The notes under the pieces were generated by a model. It was given only the letters and a program-made list of their open reading frames with translations. It was not told where the DNA came from and ran no database searches. This document shows, in pieces, positions 14,456-23,618 of a stretch of DNA of 64,000 nucleotides (position 1 is the stretch's first letter; every line of letters starts with the position of its first letter). The stretch is from Albidovulum sp. Its GTDB lineage: Bacteria > Pseudomonadota > Alphaproteobacteria > Rhodobacterales > Rhodobacteraceae. The translations under genes were made by a program, and so were the position numbers. Location of the stretch: positions 45,185 to 109,184 of the forward strand of contig JAPPFL010000006.1 of NCBI GenBank assembly GCA_028823855.1, read 5' to 3'.

Positions 14456-15151
14456 TCAACCGGCCGCCGAAGCCGGATCGACTGTAATGCCCGGCCCCAT
14501 GGTGGAGCTCAGGGCTATTTTCCTAACGTAAGTGCCCTTGGCGCCAGTTGGCTTGGCCCGGTAGATCGCGCCTACGAAAGCGCGGATGTTTTCCGCCAGG
14601 TTGGCATCTGCGAACGATACTTTTCCGACGCCGGCGTGAACTACGCCCGCCCGCTGCGTGCGGAACTGAACCTCTCCGCCCTTGGCGCTCTTGACCGCTT
14701 CCGCCACGTCCTGCGTTACGGTCCCGACTTTCGGATTGGGCATCAAGTTCCGGGGGCCGAGAATCCTGCCGAGTCGACCGACGATCGGCATCATGTCCGG
14801 CGTCGCAATGCACCTTTCGAAATCTATCTTCCCGCTCTTGACGGATTCCATCAAATCCTCCGCCCCGACGATGTCAGCTCCCGCTTCCGAGGCTTCAGCA
14901 GCCTTCGCGCCGCGCGCGAAAACGGCGACCCTCACGGATTTGCCGGTTCCGTTCGGAAGGACTACTTTTCCGCGCACGATTTGGTCGGCATGCCTTGGGT
15001 CGACTCCAAGTTTCATGGAAATCTCGACCGACTCGTCGAACTTGGCGGAAGCGTTCTTCTTGATCATCGAAACCGCTTCCTCGACCGTCACTAGGGACTT
15101 GCCAACGAACTCTTCTTTTGCCGCGCGCCACCTTTTCCCGCTTTTTGCCAT
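14456..15151 (-). CDS. rplA: 50S ribosomal protein L1
   Basis: L1 forms the mobile stalk near the ribosomal E site and can repress the L11 operon. The 231-residue product has the typical [11 protein letters not shown] start, [20 protein letters not shown], and a [18 protein letters not shown] signature, and ends near [15 protein letters not shown]. It lies 5 bases after rplK, so the two are cotranscribed and probably coupled. Confidence 0.98.
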   Translation of the reverse strand: MAKSGKRWRAAKEEFVGKSLVTVEEAVSMIKKNASAKFDESVEISMKLGVDPRHADQIVRGKVVLPNGTGKSVRVAVFARGAKAAEASEAGADIVGAEDLMESVKSGKIDFERCIATPDMMPIVGRLGRILGPRNLMPNPKVGTVTQDVAEAVKSAKGGEVQFRTQRAGVVHAGVGKVSFADANLAENIRAFVGAIYRAKPTGAKGTYVRKIALSSTMGPGITVDPASAAG

Positions 15152-15156
15152 TCTGA

Positions 15157-15585
15157 TCAGCCCTTTACTTCGATACCCATCGAGCGCGCCGATCCCGCGA
15201 TTATTTTCATCGCGGCCTCGACGTTTTCAGTATTCAGATCCTTCATTTTCGCCTCCGCGATTTCGCGAACCTGCGAAACGGTTACCGAGCCTACAACTTC
15301 CCGGCCGGGCGCGTTGGCCGCGCTCTCCAGTCCCGCCGCCTTCTTAAGATAGTACGACGCCGGCGCGGTCCTTATCTCTATCGAAAAAGATTTGTCCTGA
15401 TAGTAGGTTATAATTGTCGGGCATGGGATCCCGGGTTCCAGATGCTGCGTCGAAGCATTGAAGGACTTGCAGAATTCCATAATGTTTATTCCGCGCTGGC
15501 CCAGCGCCGGGCCTACGGGCGGAGAGGGGTTTGCCTGCCCCGCATTCACTTGCAACTTGAGTTGACCCGCGAGTTTTTTGGCCAT
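15157..15585 (-). CDS. rplK: 50S ribosomal protein L11
   Basis: L11 binds the GTPase-associated centre of 23S rRNA. The 142-residue product contains the proline-rich [22 protein letters not shown] motif region and an RNA-binding C-terminal domain with [11 protein letters not shown] at the end. Length is standard. It follows nusG by 65 bases, a spacer long enough for a promoter, although none stands out. Confidence 0.98.
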   Translation of the reverse strand: MAKKLAGQLKLQVNAGQANPSPPVGPALGQRGINIMEFCKSFNASTQHLEPGIPCPTIITYYQDKSFSIEIRTAPASYYLKKAAGLESAANAPGREVVGSVTVSQVREIAEAKMKDLNTENVEAAMKIIAGSARSMGIEVKG

Positions 15586-15650
15586 GCGGCCTTCTCCTTC
15601 TTGCTACAAGAGCGCCGACGAATGGCGCCGAGCGGCTTCCTCGAGGCTAT

Positions 15651-16184
15651 TCACGCCTGTTTGGATACCTGCGTATATTCAAGCTCAACCGGCGTAGCTC
15701 GCCCGAAAATTGACACCGACACTGTCAACCTGGCTTGCTCCTCGTCGATTCCCTCGACCATTCCGGAAAATCCTTCAAATGGCCCGTCAATCACGTTTAC
15801 CATTTCCCCGACATCGAACGAGATCAGCGCCCTCGGCTGTTCGATGGCCTGTTCGGCTCGCCGAAGTATTCCTTCCACTTCGCCTTCACGCATCGGAGTC
15901 GGCTTTCCCGGAGGACCGAGAAACCCGCTGACCCTGTTAATGGAATTGATCAGGTGGTAGCCCCTGTCCGTCATCTCCATTTTCAACAGAACATAACCCG
16001 GCATGTAGCGGCGCTCTTTTTGGACTTTTTTCCCCCGGCGGATCTCGATAACGTCCTCGGCGGGAACGACCACTTCTTCTATTTGGTCCGACAGATTTTC
16101 CTGTTCAACTGCCAATCTGATTTGTTCAGCCACGCGCTTTTCGAAATTGGACAACACGCTTATCGAATACCAGCGCTTTGCCAT
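15651..16184 (-). CDS. nusG: Transcription termination/antitermination protein NusG
   Basis: NusG binds RNA polymerase, raises elongation rate and links it to Rho or the ribosome. The ATG at 16184 gives MAKRWYSISV and 177 residues. An in-frame TTG two codons upstream is unlikely. The NGN domain includes RRYMPGYVLLKMEMTD, and the C-terminal KOW domain contains VNVIDGPFEGFSGMVEGID. AGGAG lies about 11 bases before the start. Unlike in most bacteria, it is not close behind secE: 505 bases with a terminator-like hairpin separate them. Confidence 0.97.
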   Translation of the reverse strand: MAKRWYSISVLSNFEKRVAEQIRLAVEQENLSDQIEEVVVPAEDVIEIRRGKKVQKERRYMPGYVLLKMEMTDRGYHLINSINRVSGFLGPPGKPTPMREGEVEGILRRAEQAIEQPRALISFDVGEMVNVIDGPFEGFSGMVEGIDEEQARLTVSVSIFGRATPVELEYTQVSKQA

Positions 16185-16689
16185 TTCCAACGTACTCCTA
16201 GCTCGAACGCGCAGCTACGGGGCGTTATTCGGGCTCTGTTTGCTAGCCTGATCCAGACTCAAAAAAAAGAACGCCCGTTCCCAAGTCGGAACGCAGCGAA
16301 TCATAGGATGAATAGCTTATCAAATTTCACCGGCAAGCGCAATACGAAATTTTGCGCGGGCAATACTCGCCGAAATCGCTTAGATTCCGGCAATTTCCGG
16401 ATCTCCTTTGCGAATCTTGCGACGAGGAACTCTTGCTGGCTCCCATGGCGCACAAGCGCGGATTGACATGATTTTAAAGATCCGCCTCCATTTTCCGGGC
16501 CTGAGCTACCAAGCAGTTGGCGAACAGGCGGTTTCCCAAAAGCGATACGCAATACTGATCAAATTGATTGTCGGCTTGATCCATGAATTCCTGCCCGTTT
16601 CAGCGGAATGTCTTGAACACTCTTGACGGGATCGCTTTCGGCTGCACCCCCTACTCTATCCCAGCCTCGGCGTACCGCAAAAATCGCGT
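16185..16689. other. Unusually long secE-nusG spacer
   Basis: secE and nusG normally adjoin, but here 505 bases lie between them. I see no credible gene in it. Short open frames show no family resemblance. The only structured element is the hairpin plus T-run at 16261-16293. The spacer may be relic DNA. Confidence 0.6.
16261..16293 (-). terminator. Intrinsic terminator candidate between secE and nusG
   Basis: On the minus strand a 6-bp stem (CGTTCC / GGAACG, 6-base loop, 16276-16293) is followed after 7 bases by eight T residues (16268-16261). An alternative overlapping short stem (GAAC / GTTC) abuts the T-run directly. If active it would stop secE transcripts before nusG. Confidence 0.45.
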
Positions 16690-16887
16690 CTAACCGAAGA
16701 CGCCAAGAATTCCGGAAAGCCCGAATCGAATTACCTGGTCGATTAGGAAGAAAAACAGCGAGGCAATCGCGGCCATGATGAATACCATGACGGTGGTTAC
16801 GAAGAGCTCGCGCCGCGTAGGCCAAACGATTTTGGACACCTCCGACCGGACTTCTTGCATAAATCGGAATGGATTGGTCTTGGCCAT
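16690..16887 (-). CDS. secE: Preprotein translocase subunit SecE
   Basis: SecE clamps SecY in the inner-membrane protein-export channel. The ATG at 16887 gives MAKTNPFRFMQEVRSEVSKI and a 65-residue protein of the short single-span type. KIVWPTRRE is the conserved cytoplasmic amphipathic segment, and the hydrophobic stretch TTVMVFIMAAIASLFFFLID is the membrane helix. The frame continues 15 codons upstream, but that part does not resemble SecE. It is isolated: relic DNA lies upstream and a 505-base spacer downstream. Confidence 0.93.
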   Translation of the reverse strand: MAKTNPFRFMQEVRSEVSKIVWPTRRELFVTTVMVFIMAAIASLFFFLIDQVIRFGLSGILGVFG

Positions 16888-16928
16888 TACTTGCAACCTG
16901 AATTTCATGCGGCGGGTATCAGTTAGTG

Positions 16929-17294
16929 TCACAGGACAGATATTTCAAGTGCGCTCGGCGACAATTGGTCCGGCGGGCCGCGCCAAGCGCGCGAAATCTG
17001 CGCCTGCATTGGACTCTGGAGTTGATGTTTGTCGCGAATTCGTTCGCGTCGGAAGTGCAGCCGGGACCAAGACCATGCCAATTCTCGATTTTGCCCTCGG
17101 CAAATCCGGGCCAAATCGGCCGTCGATTTAGCAAAATGGCGAAGGCGATTCAAAATCGGAGAGTAGTACGGCATAGCCCGGACACTATGTCCAAATTCCT
17201 TGGCGCGAATACGATCCCTTCCGCCAAATACGGACCGGTAGAATTCGAATGCTTCGCGGCAGCCGCCGTCAACGATTTGATAGGCAATGCGCGT
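16929..17294 (-). pseudogene. Decayed VOC/PhnB-like gene
   Basis: Reading leftwards, one frame holds RIAYQIVDGGCREAFEFY then RSVFGG (about 17294-17220), which is the start of a PhnB-like vicinal-oxygen-chelate protein. The matching C-terminal part appears in a different frame (about 17100-16930), with NEFATNINSRV and a following RRRFRALGA segment. The two parts are joined by a frameshift, and the middle is short, so no functional protein can be made. Identification rests on remembered family patterns and is moderate. Confidence 0.55.
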
Positions 17295-17899
17295 TTTCGG
17301 ATCTCCCCGGCTCAGGGAAGACATTTCGCATTCGCCTCTACGGCCGCGCCAAGCCAGCTGCGCCGACCTGTCCGGTTCGCGCCGGGCCCCTGAGCTCCGG
17401 ATGCGCCGTCGGGAAATCGCCGCGGGCATCCAAGGAAGCAAATTCGCAAGCGCTTTGTAGAACCGAAGGCGAACGAACCATGGGTCGTACTGGATTTCTC
17501 GAGCGCGCTGTTTCGAAACACGACCGTAAAATGTGCTGCTAGCGGTGTCAGGCCTACAATGTCTTCTCGAATTTCAAGGATTTTCGGTCGGTAGCGACAC
17601 GCATTTGCGTGGCCCGCGAGACCTTCGTCGCCGCGATTCGCACCGCTACGGGCATCGTCGCTGGAAGGTAAGTGTCCACAGGTCCAATCCAAAGGGCGAA
17701 GCGCAATAACTAGGAGAGTGCGGTGAAACTTCCATTTTCCGGATTCATCAGTTGAAGCCTTTTCCGCTGCTGCCGCCAGACGTAGATTTCGCGGAGTGAA
17801 TGCAGCCGATTTTACCCGTTGGAGCGGCGAACGGAATCCGTTTATTTCGCGAGGCTGCGGCCATTACGATATACGGCGTACCGTAAATCGGCCCAGAAT
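17295..17899. other. Unassigned relic DNA
   Basis: No intact gene is visible. The right-hand part probably contained the N-terminal portion of the methyltransferase relic that follows, since that gene should begin several hundred bases upstream of its SAM-binding motif. I could not align it with confidence. The left-hand part shows nothing recognisable. Confidence 0.4.
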
Positions 17900-19604
17900 A
17901 ATTTCTAAGAATTTCTCGATCGCCTGCGCGAATTTGCTATTCTCGGGCCCGCATGCGGTTCAGGAAATTTTCTTTACGTGGCAATGCACGCGCTGAAGAA
18001 CTTGAAAGGCCAAGTGCGATTTTAGGCCGAGAGGATGGGTTTGCCGAGATCGTTTCCAGAAATTAGCCCTTCCAATGTCAAGGGCATAGAATCGAATCCC
18101 TTCACAGCCGAGCTCGCGCGGGATTCGATCTGGATCGGCGCAAACCAATGGATGCGTCGCAACGAGTTTGCCGAGATCCGCGGTCCCATACTTAGGCCGT
18201 TTGACAATATCGAATGCCGGGATGCCAGCCCTTTCACGGGCGGCAGCGAACCGAACTGGCCAGAAGCCGATATCATAGTAGGAAATCCGCCGTTCCTAGG
18301 CAGCCGAAAGGCTCGGAAGGTACTTGGCTACGACTGCTTAGGCGCGCTCTCGCGGACATATAGGAGTCAAATTGCCGGAAAGCCGGATCTAGTGCGCTAC
18401 TGGTTCGCCAAAGCCGGAAAGCTCTTTGACGACGGCAAAGTCGGCCGAGCGGGACCTGTTGCCACAAATTCGATTCGAGGTGGAACGAATAGAAAGGTTT
18501 TAGATCGAATTGCCGAGACTGGGGTGATTCTCGATGCGCGGGCAGACGAAGAATGGACGGTTGAAGTAGCGGCTGTTCGCGTCTTAATCGTGTGCTCGGC
18601 TCGCGCAAATTGCGGAGACCCCGTAATCCTCAACGGATCGGAAACGAGGAGAATTTACACCGACCTTGCGGCGTGACCGTCAGATATCGCTTGCGCCGAA
18701 TCTTTGTCGACCAACCGAAATGTTGCTTTTCAAGGAATCATCGAAAGAGGACCCTTCGATTTTCCGGGAGATTTGGCGCGCCGATGGCTACAGCTTCCTA
18801 CCGATCCGAAGGGACAATGCAATTCCGATGCTTAGAGGCCTTGGGTCAATGGAATGGACATTGCGAAGCGGTCTTCGGAAAGGCGGATTGTGGATTTCGG
18901 AGGCGAGGTGGTTGAAGCCGGCGCGGCGCTTTATGAAGCGCCATTTTCCTTTATTGATCAAAATGTTCGACCAATGCGCCGGAAGGCGAGAGAGGCAAAA
19001 AGCCGAGAATTTTGGTTCAGGCGATGGAGCCCGTGACCGGAAATGCAGCAAGCTCTTTCAGCGCTTGACCGTTTCATAGCAACTCCGGCTTTGGCAAAAT
19101 ACCGGCTGTTCGTATGGCTAGGCGCCCGGTTCAGCCCGGATCGCTAGCTGATCGCCATTGCTCGAAATGACGATACGGCATACGGTATACTTCATGGACG
19201 ATACCATGAAGCTTGCCCGGTCCGGCTCATTGCTTGGCTAGGCGTGGGAAACGACCCTCGCTACATTTCCTTTCCCGGAGCGGTTGTCGCCTGGCATTCC
19301 CGCATCGGCATGCGCCCGAGATCAAAGAGTCATCGCCATCGCCAATTCTTCCCGGCGGCTAGTCGAATTGCGAGATAAATGGCTCAACCCTCCCGAACGG
19401 GCGGAATGGATCGGCGAACCCGTTCCCGGATATCCTCGCCGCCCCGTTTCGCGAAACGAAAAAGCCGCTAGGGCGCTACAGAAACGCACTCTGACCAACT
19501 CATGCAACGACAAGCCGCAGCGGCAATTGAACGCTCGCGCGGACCTCGACGCGGCAGTGGCCGGGACCCGGAAATTTCCGAAAGCGAAGCGCGGGAATAT
19601 TTGA
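17900..19604 (+). pseudogene. Decayed MmeI-like DNA adenine methyltransferase (restriction-modification) gene
   Basis: The intact family is a large class I SAM-dependent DNA N6-adenine methyltransferase of type IIG/MmeI type. Remains follow in the right order. FLDRLREF and motif I PACGSGNFLYVAMHAL lie at about 17921-17990. An in-frame TAG stands at 18023-18025. Then come GIESNPFTAELARDS and the catalytic NPPF motif (GNPPFLGSRKARK, about 18280-18320). The C-terminal part is spread over other frames: ALYEAPFSF near 18930, ALDRFIATPALAKYRLFVWL near 19050 with a stop soon after, GNDPRYISF near 19250, and KWLNPPERAEWIGEPVPGYP near 19380-19440. Several frameshifts and stops make it clearly non-functional. 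Confidence 0.8.
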
Positions 19605-19667
19605 TGCAGCACAACTTGGCCCGGTCCAAAAGGCAACGAGCACGTCGAAGATCGCTTATTGGAGCTC

Positions 19668-19743
19668 TGGCAGGGGCGGAGGGACTCGAACCCCCGACCC
19701 TCGGTTTTGGAGACCGATGCTCTACCAACTGAGCTACACCCCT
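19668..19743 (-). tRNA. trnW: tRNA-Trp (anticodon CCA)
   Basis: The 76-base sequence folds as a tRNA. The acceptor strand starts AGGGGTG and pairs with CGCCCCT. The D arm reads GCTCAGTTGGTAGAGC, the anticodon stem TCGGT / ACCGA encloses the loop CTCCAAA with CCA at 19710-19708, the T arm contains GGTTCGAGTCC, and the 3-prime CCA is encoded. In alphaproteobacteria tRNA-Trp usually sits just upstream of secE; here about 2.8 kb of relic DNA intervenes. Confidence 0.97.
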
Positions 19744-19756
19744 GCGCCTGAGAGCC

Positions 19757-19785
19757 GATATAGATGCGTTCCAGCCCCTGCGCAA
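19757..19785 (-). promoter_or_regulatory. Predicted promoter of tRNA-Trp
   Basis: TTGCGC (19785-19780) and TATATC (19762-19757) are separated by exactly 17 bases on the minus strand, and the tRNA 5-prime end lies 13 bases after the -10 box. The -35 and -10 matches are partial (4 of 6 for the -10), so this is a positional prediction. Confidence 0.45.
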
Positions 19786-19870
19786 CCTGACTCCCGGCAT
19801 TATGGAAACCGCCCGGCGTTCATTGCAGCGGCGCAACACGCGCTCGCATTCGAAAAATCGAAGCGGATCC

Positions 19871-20557
19871 CTATACCGAAGCTCGCCGCCCCGCCAGCAT
19901 ATGGCGCTTTCGACCGAAGCCCCTCTCCCTGCGCACTTCGAATCCGGCGGCGGCAAGTCCGCGGCGAACCTTGCCCGCCGCCGAGTATGTAGCGAACGTT
20001 CCTCCCGCCCGGGTTTTCTCCGCCAAACGCGAAAGCAATTCCGTCTCCCAAAGCTCCGGGTTCCGTCCGGGAGAGAATCCGTCGAGGAACCAGGCATCCG
20101 CCCGTCCCTGCCAGGGCGGAAGGGTTTGCCGAGCGTCTCCGAGGACTATCTCGGCTTCGATGCCCGGCGCGGCAAACGACGTGGCGCCGGACGACCAGGC
20201 GTTCAAAAATGGCGCCGCGATCGCATGGACGGACGGGAAATTCTCCAGGGCGCGAGAGATCGATTCCGCCGAAAGCGGATACCGCTCGAATCCATAATAG
20301 CGAAGTGCGCCCGCCGTCTTGGAATCCCGCCAGCATTCGAGTGCGGCCAGCATGTTTAGTCCCGTGCCGAAGCCAAGCTCCGCGATCAAGAACCCCGGCT
20401 TGAACCGAGCCGGCAGCCCGTTGCCCTGAAGGAATACGTGCCTGGATTCCTCAAGCCCGCCTCCCGTGGAGTAGTACGATTCTCCGAAGCGGGCCGAAAG
20501 AGGCGTATCGCCTTCGAGCCATTCGACTTGTTCGGAAACAGGGCGGGGGCCGTTCAT
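19871..20557 (-). CDS. mnmD: tRNA 5-methylaminomethyl-2-thiouridine methyltransferase MnmD
   Basis: MnmD methylates nm5(s2)U34 to mnm5(s2)U34 in the wobble position of certain tRNAs, using SAM. The 228-residue product corresponds to the methyltransferase half of E. coli MnmC without the FAD oxidoreductase half. Key segments are WLEGDTPLSARFGESYYS near the N-terminus, the SAM-binding IAELGFGTGLNML (about 58-70), and DAWFLDGFSPGRNPELW with the catalytic-pocket Asp. Some bacteria are known to have such a standalone form. It lies on the same strand as tRNA-Trp, 127 bases away, and has no operon partner that I recognise. Confidence 0.85.
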   Translation of the reverse strand: MNGPRPVSEQVEWLEGDTPLSARFGESYYSTGGGLEESRHVFLQGNGLPARFKPGFLIAELGFGTGLNMLAALECWRDSKTAGALRYYGFERYPLSAESISRALENFPSVHAIAAPFLNAWSSGATSFAAPGIEAEIVLGDARQTLPPWQGRADAWFLDGFSPGRNPELWETELLSRLAEKTRAGGTFATYSAAGKVRRGLAAAGFEVRRERGFGRKRHMLAGRRASV

Positions 20558-20687
20558 GGAGCAGCGCGCAATTTATGGCATTGACCGCTCGTGCGGACTC
20601 GGTTCGCTGGCGAATCGCCGCGAAAAGACTCTTGGAGAGAGACCCTGGATTCGAATGCGCGGCCAGTTAGCCAATGCGAAAACGCGA

Positions 20688-21926
20688 CTAATTCTTAAGT
20701 TTCTCCGCCAGTCCTAAATCGTCTCTTCGGACCGCGCCTCCCTGAATCACGCCGATGAGCGCATTGCTGTTTTGCGAGAAACACTCCATGCTTCTTAAGG
20801 GGTCGGCGTCCAAAATCAATATATCCGCGTACGCGCCGGACGCGATTTCGCCGATCTTGCCCTTCATCCTGACGATCTCGGCGTTGTTGATCGTCGCGTG
20901 GCGCAGCGCCTCGGCAGGCCCGCAAACTTTTTCGTGAATCATCAGCCCGTCGCCCTGGTAGGATTTCGGCGACCAGCAAAGATCTGTTCCGTATCCTATC
21001 AAAACGTCGTTTTCGAGCGCCACTTCCAGCGACCGCAAGCCCGAGTCGAGAACTTCGCTGTTTTTCCGCGCATTGTACTCCGACCAGCCGAACTGCATGC
21101 CGTATTTCGCATCGGCTTCGTAGGTAACAAGCGTGGGGACCAGGCAGGCGTTTTTTTCGCGCATCAGCTTGGCCGTGTCGCCTTGAAGGAAGTTGCCGTG
21201 CTCGATCGATCGCACGCCGGCTTCAACCGCCCGCCGAATTCCGATGTCGGCATAGACATGGGCCATTACGTACAGCCCGAATCTCTCGGCCTCGTCGGCG
21301 ATGGCGAAAAGCTCGTCCATCGAATACTGCGGATGGATCAGTTCGTCGCCCGGCGATGCGACCCCTCCGCCCGCCATGATCTTGATCTGGTCAACGCCTT
21401 GGCGAATGTTTTCCCTCGCCGCATACCTGACGGCGTCGACTCCGTCGGCAATGACCGATATGCCTCCGATCGAAGTGCCGCAGCTGCAGAGGCTCGCTCT
21501 GCCTCGATGGTCGCCGTGCCCTCCCGTCTGCGAAAGAATTCTTCCCGATACGAACATCCTCGGCCCAGTGAAGAGCCCCTTCTGCAGCGCAGCCTTGTGG
21601 CCGTAGTCCGCGCCGCCGGCATCGCGAACGGTCGTAAAGCCGCGAGACAGCATGCCGCCAAGGTGAAGCCCGGCGCACGCCGTCAACTCGGACGCGAGCA
21701 CGGTATCCCTGTCGTTGAATTGGCCTATGAAACAGTGCGAATGGCAATCGATCAAGCCCGGGCAGAGGTATCTTCCCCCAAGGTCGATCTTGGATGTGCC
21801 CGGCGGAAGGCTGGATTCCTCAACTATTCCTTCGATCTTGTCGCCGCTAATGACGACGGACTTCCCCGCGATGGTTTCGCCGGCCCTCGCGTCGGTAATT
21901 CGGCATCCTGTCAAGGCGTACGTCAT
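20688..21926 (-). CDS. Metal-dependent amidohydrolase (imidazolonepropionase/prolidase-like)
   Basis: The ATG at 21926 has AAGGAG about 8 bases upstream and gives a 412-residue protein starting MTYALTGCRI. It has the amidohydrolase layout: an N-terminal beta-sandwich, then LGGRYLCPGLIDCHSHCF with the first metal-binding His pair, TTVRDAGG, HVYADIGIRRAVEAGVRSIEHG with later His ligands, and GYGTDLCWSP with the catalytic Asp. The subfamily acts on amides or dipeptides, but the substrate cannot be told from sequence. It lies 66 bases behind hyuB on the same strand, so it probably takes a downstream step in the same pathway. Confidence 0.8.
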   Translation of the reverse strand: MTYALTGCRITDARAGETIAGKSVVISGDKIEGIVEESSLPPGTSKIDLGGRYLCPGLIDCHSHCFIGQFNDRDTVLASELTACAGLHLGGMLSRGFTTVRDAGGADYGHKAALQKGLFTGPRMFVSGRILSQTGGHGDHRGRASLCSCGTSIGGISVIADGVDAVRYAARENIRQGVDQIKIMAGGGVASPGDELIHPQYSMDELFAIADEAERFGLYVMAHVYADIGIRRAVEAGVRSIEHGNFLQGDTAKLMREKNACLVPTLVTYEADAKYGMQFGWSEYNARKNSEVLDSGLRSLEVALENDVLIGYGTDLCWSPKSYQGDGLMIHEKVCGPAEALRHATINNAEIVRMKGKIGEIASGAYADILILDADPLRSMECFSQNSNALIGVIQGGAVRRDDLGLAEKLKN

Positions 21927-21992
21927 GAGAGCGCTCCTTTTCCTTTTCGATTGAGCCAATCCGGCGACCCGGCGGCGCGCCAAGGCCTGGCG

Positions 21993-23618
21993 CTAGCGCG
22001 TAACGTACCGGTTTCGAAGATCGTATTCCACCGCTTCCTTCTCGCGCTGGCCGGGGTCGCCCCAACCCGCTCCGCCTGCGCTGTGGTTGATGAACCTTTC
22101 GCCCGCCTGCATCCGCGCCCGGTACAGGCCGACTTTCTTTTCGCGCTCTTCTCCGGGCCAGAGCACCATGTGGTTCTTGACCGGAGACGGCTTCCCGCCC
22201 TTGAGTCCCCAGCCCCCGGTCTTGGACTTCTTCTTCATCGAAATCACTTCAGTCTCGGACGTTATCCGGACTTGCCTGCGGACGCCCAGCCCGCCGCGAA
22301 ATTTGCCCGTTCCGCCGGAATCATTGATCAGAGCAAGTTCTTCGTGGAACAGATTCGCCTGCCGTTCCAGAACTTCGATCGGCGTATTTCGGACGGTGCT
22401 CGTGGAAGGGTGCTGCAGGGCGTTCGCCCCGTCGTGCTTGTGCGTAGCTCCCCATCCTATGCCCTCGTTGTTGCTGACGACGAAAGTCCCCCCGGTTCGA
22501 GCATGCCTGCCGACGGCCATGAATCCCGGCTCGTCGCCGCCGGACGACATCGGAATCCAATCGACAACCGGCGCCAGCGCCTTGGCGATCATTTCAAAGG
22601 CGACCATCTTGGTCCACGGCATGTAGGTCGCCGACGGATAAATGGCGTGAAAAAGCTTGCCCGGGTCCGCTTTGACTTCAAGCGCGCGATAGTGGCCGTG
22701 ATTGCTGGGCGAGTTCGGCGATGTCAGGAATTTGAAATACGTTTTCGTCATCGTGACAGTTGCGCCGAACGGCACGTTCACCGGGCCTTTGACCATCGAG
22801 TCGGAACCGTTGAAATCCGCCGTAAACTTGTCGTCGCCGATTGTCACTTTTACTGCCATCTTGATCATCTCGTCGGATATGCCGTCGTCGTCGAGCCATT
22901 CCTCGGCAGTCCAGCTGCCTTTGGGAAAATCCTTTAGGGCCTGGCGCGTTTCCCAGTCCGCGTTGTCGATCAGTTCTTCGATCGCGTCCAGCGTGTTGGC
23001 CTTGCCGAATTTCCTGAAGATATCCCTTACGCACTTTTCTCCGGTGCGGAGACTCGCGACCTGGGCTCCGAAATCGCCTCTGATCGCTTCGGGCAGGCGC
23101 GAATTGAACTCGAGGATTTTCCATAGATCCTCGTCTAGCTTGCCCTCTTTGATGACCCGCACGCCCGGCAGGATCAGCCCTTCCTGATGAATGTCGCAGG
23201 AATCGATGACGTATCCGGAATCCTTCGCGCCGATGTCGAGCCAGTGCGCTCGCACGCACAGAAAGATGTCGATATCGTCGCCGTCGATGAAGACGGGCGC
23301 CATCAGCAGCGCATCCGACGCGTGCGCCGAATTCCAATAGGGGTAGTTCAGCATCACGACGTCGCCGGGCCGCAAGGTCGACAGGTCCAGCTTTCTGATC
23401 AGCGTGTTCAGGGCGTAGTCGTTGGCGCCGATGAAGGAAGTGATCCCGGCGGCCTCCGCGATCATCCTGCCTTGCCTGTCGGCAATGGAGATGCCGAAAT
23501 CCAAGACCTCGTAGATTACAGCGTTGAATGCGGTTCTTACCAGCGTGCGCCGCATTTGCTCGGCGGCGGAAAGGAATAGGCCGGAGACGATTTCCAGTTC
23601 GGCGGCTCTGCTAGTCAT
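21993..23618 (-). CDS. hyuB: Hydantoinase B/oxoprolinase family subunit
   Basis: Together with a HyuA-type subunit these proteins hydrolyse cyclic amides such as 5-oxoproline or hydantoins with ATP, or act as related carboxylases. The 541-residue product shows the family N-terminus (EIVSGLFLSAAEQMRRTLVRTAFN), DFGISIADRQGRMIA, and the C-terminal GGTGKFRGGLGVRRQVRI and GGAGWGDP segments. Its ATG follows directly on the TAG of hyuA, indicating translational coupling. The substrate is unknown. The gene name marks family membership only. Confidence 0.88.
   Translation of the reverse strand: MTSRAAELEIVSGLFLSAAEQMRRTLVRTAFNAVIYEVLDFGISIADRQGRMIAEAAGITSFIGANDYALNTLIRKLDLSTLRPGDVVMLNYPYWNSAHASDALLMAPVFIDGDDIDIFLCVRAHWLDIGAKDSGYVIDSCDIHQEGLILPGVRVIKEGKLDEDLWKILEFNSRLPEAIRGDFGAQVASLRTGEKCVRDIFRKFGKANTLDAIEELIDNADWETRQALKDFPKGSWTAEEWLDDDGISDEMIKMAVKVTIGDDKFTADFNGSDSMVKGPVNVPFGATVTMTKTYFKFLTSPNSPSNHGHYRALEVKADPGKLFHAIYPSATYMPWTKMVAFEMIAKALAPVVDWIPMSSGGDEPGFMAVGRHARTGGTFVVSNNEGIGWGATHKHDGANALQHPSTSTVRNTPIEVLERQANLFHEELALINDSGGTGKFRGGLGVRRQVRITSETEVISMKKKSKTGGWGLKGGKPSPVKNHMVLWPGEEREKKVGLYRARMQAGERFINHSAGGAGWGDPGQREKEAVEYDLRNRYVTR

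Noticed and set aside
16301..16552. Short minus-strand open frame in the secE-nusG spacer
   Set aside because: No start signal and no family resemblance were seen, and the composition looks non-coding.
20898..22937. 679-codon plus-strand open frame opposite the amidohydrolase and hyuB
   Set aside because: It runs antisense across two genes with clear protein motifs. Its own translation is rich in Arg, Ala and His with no recognisable domain.
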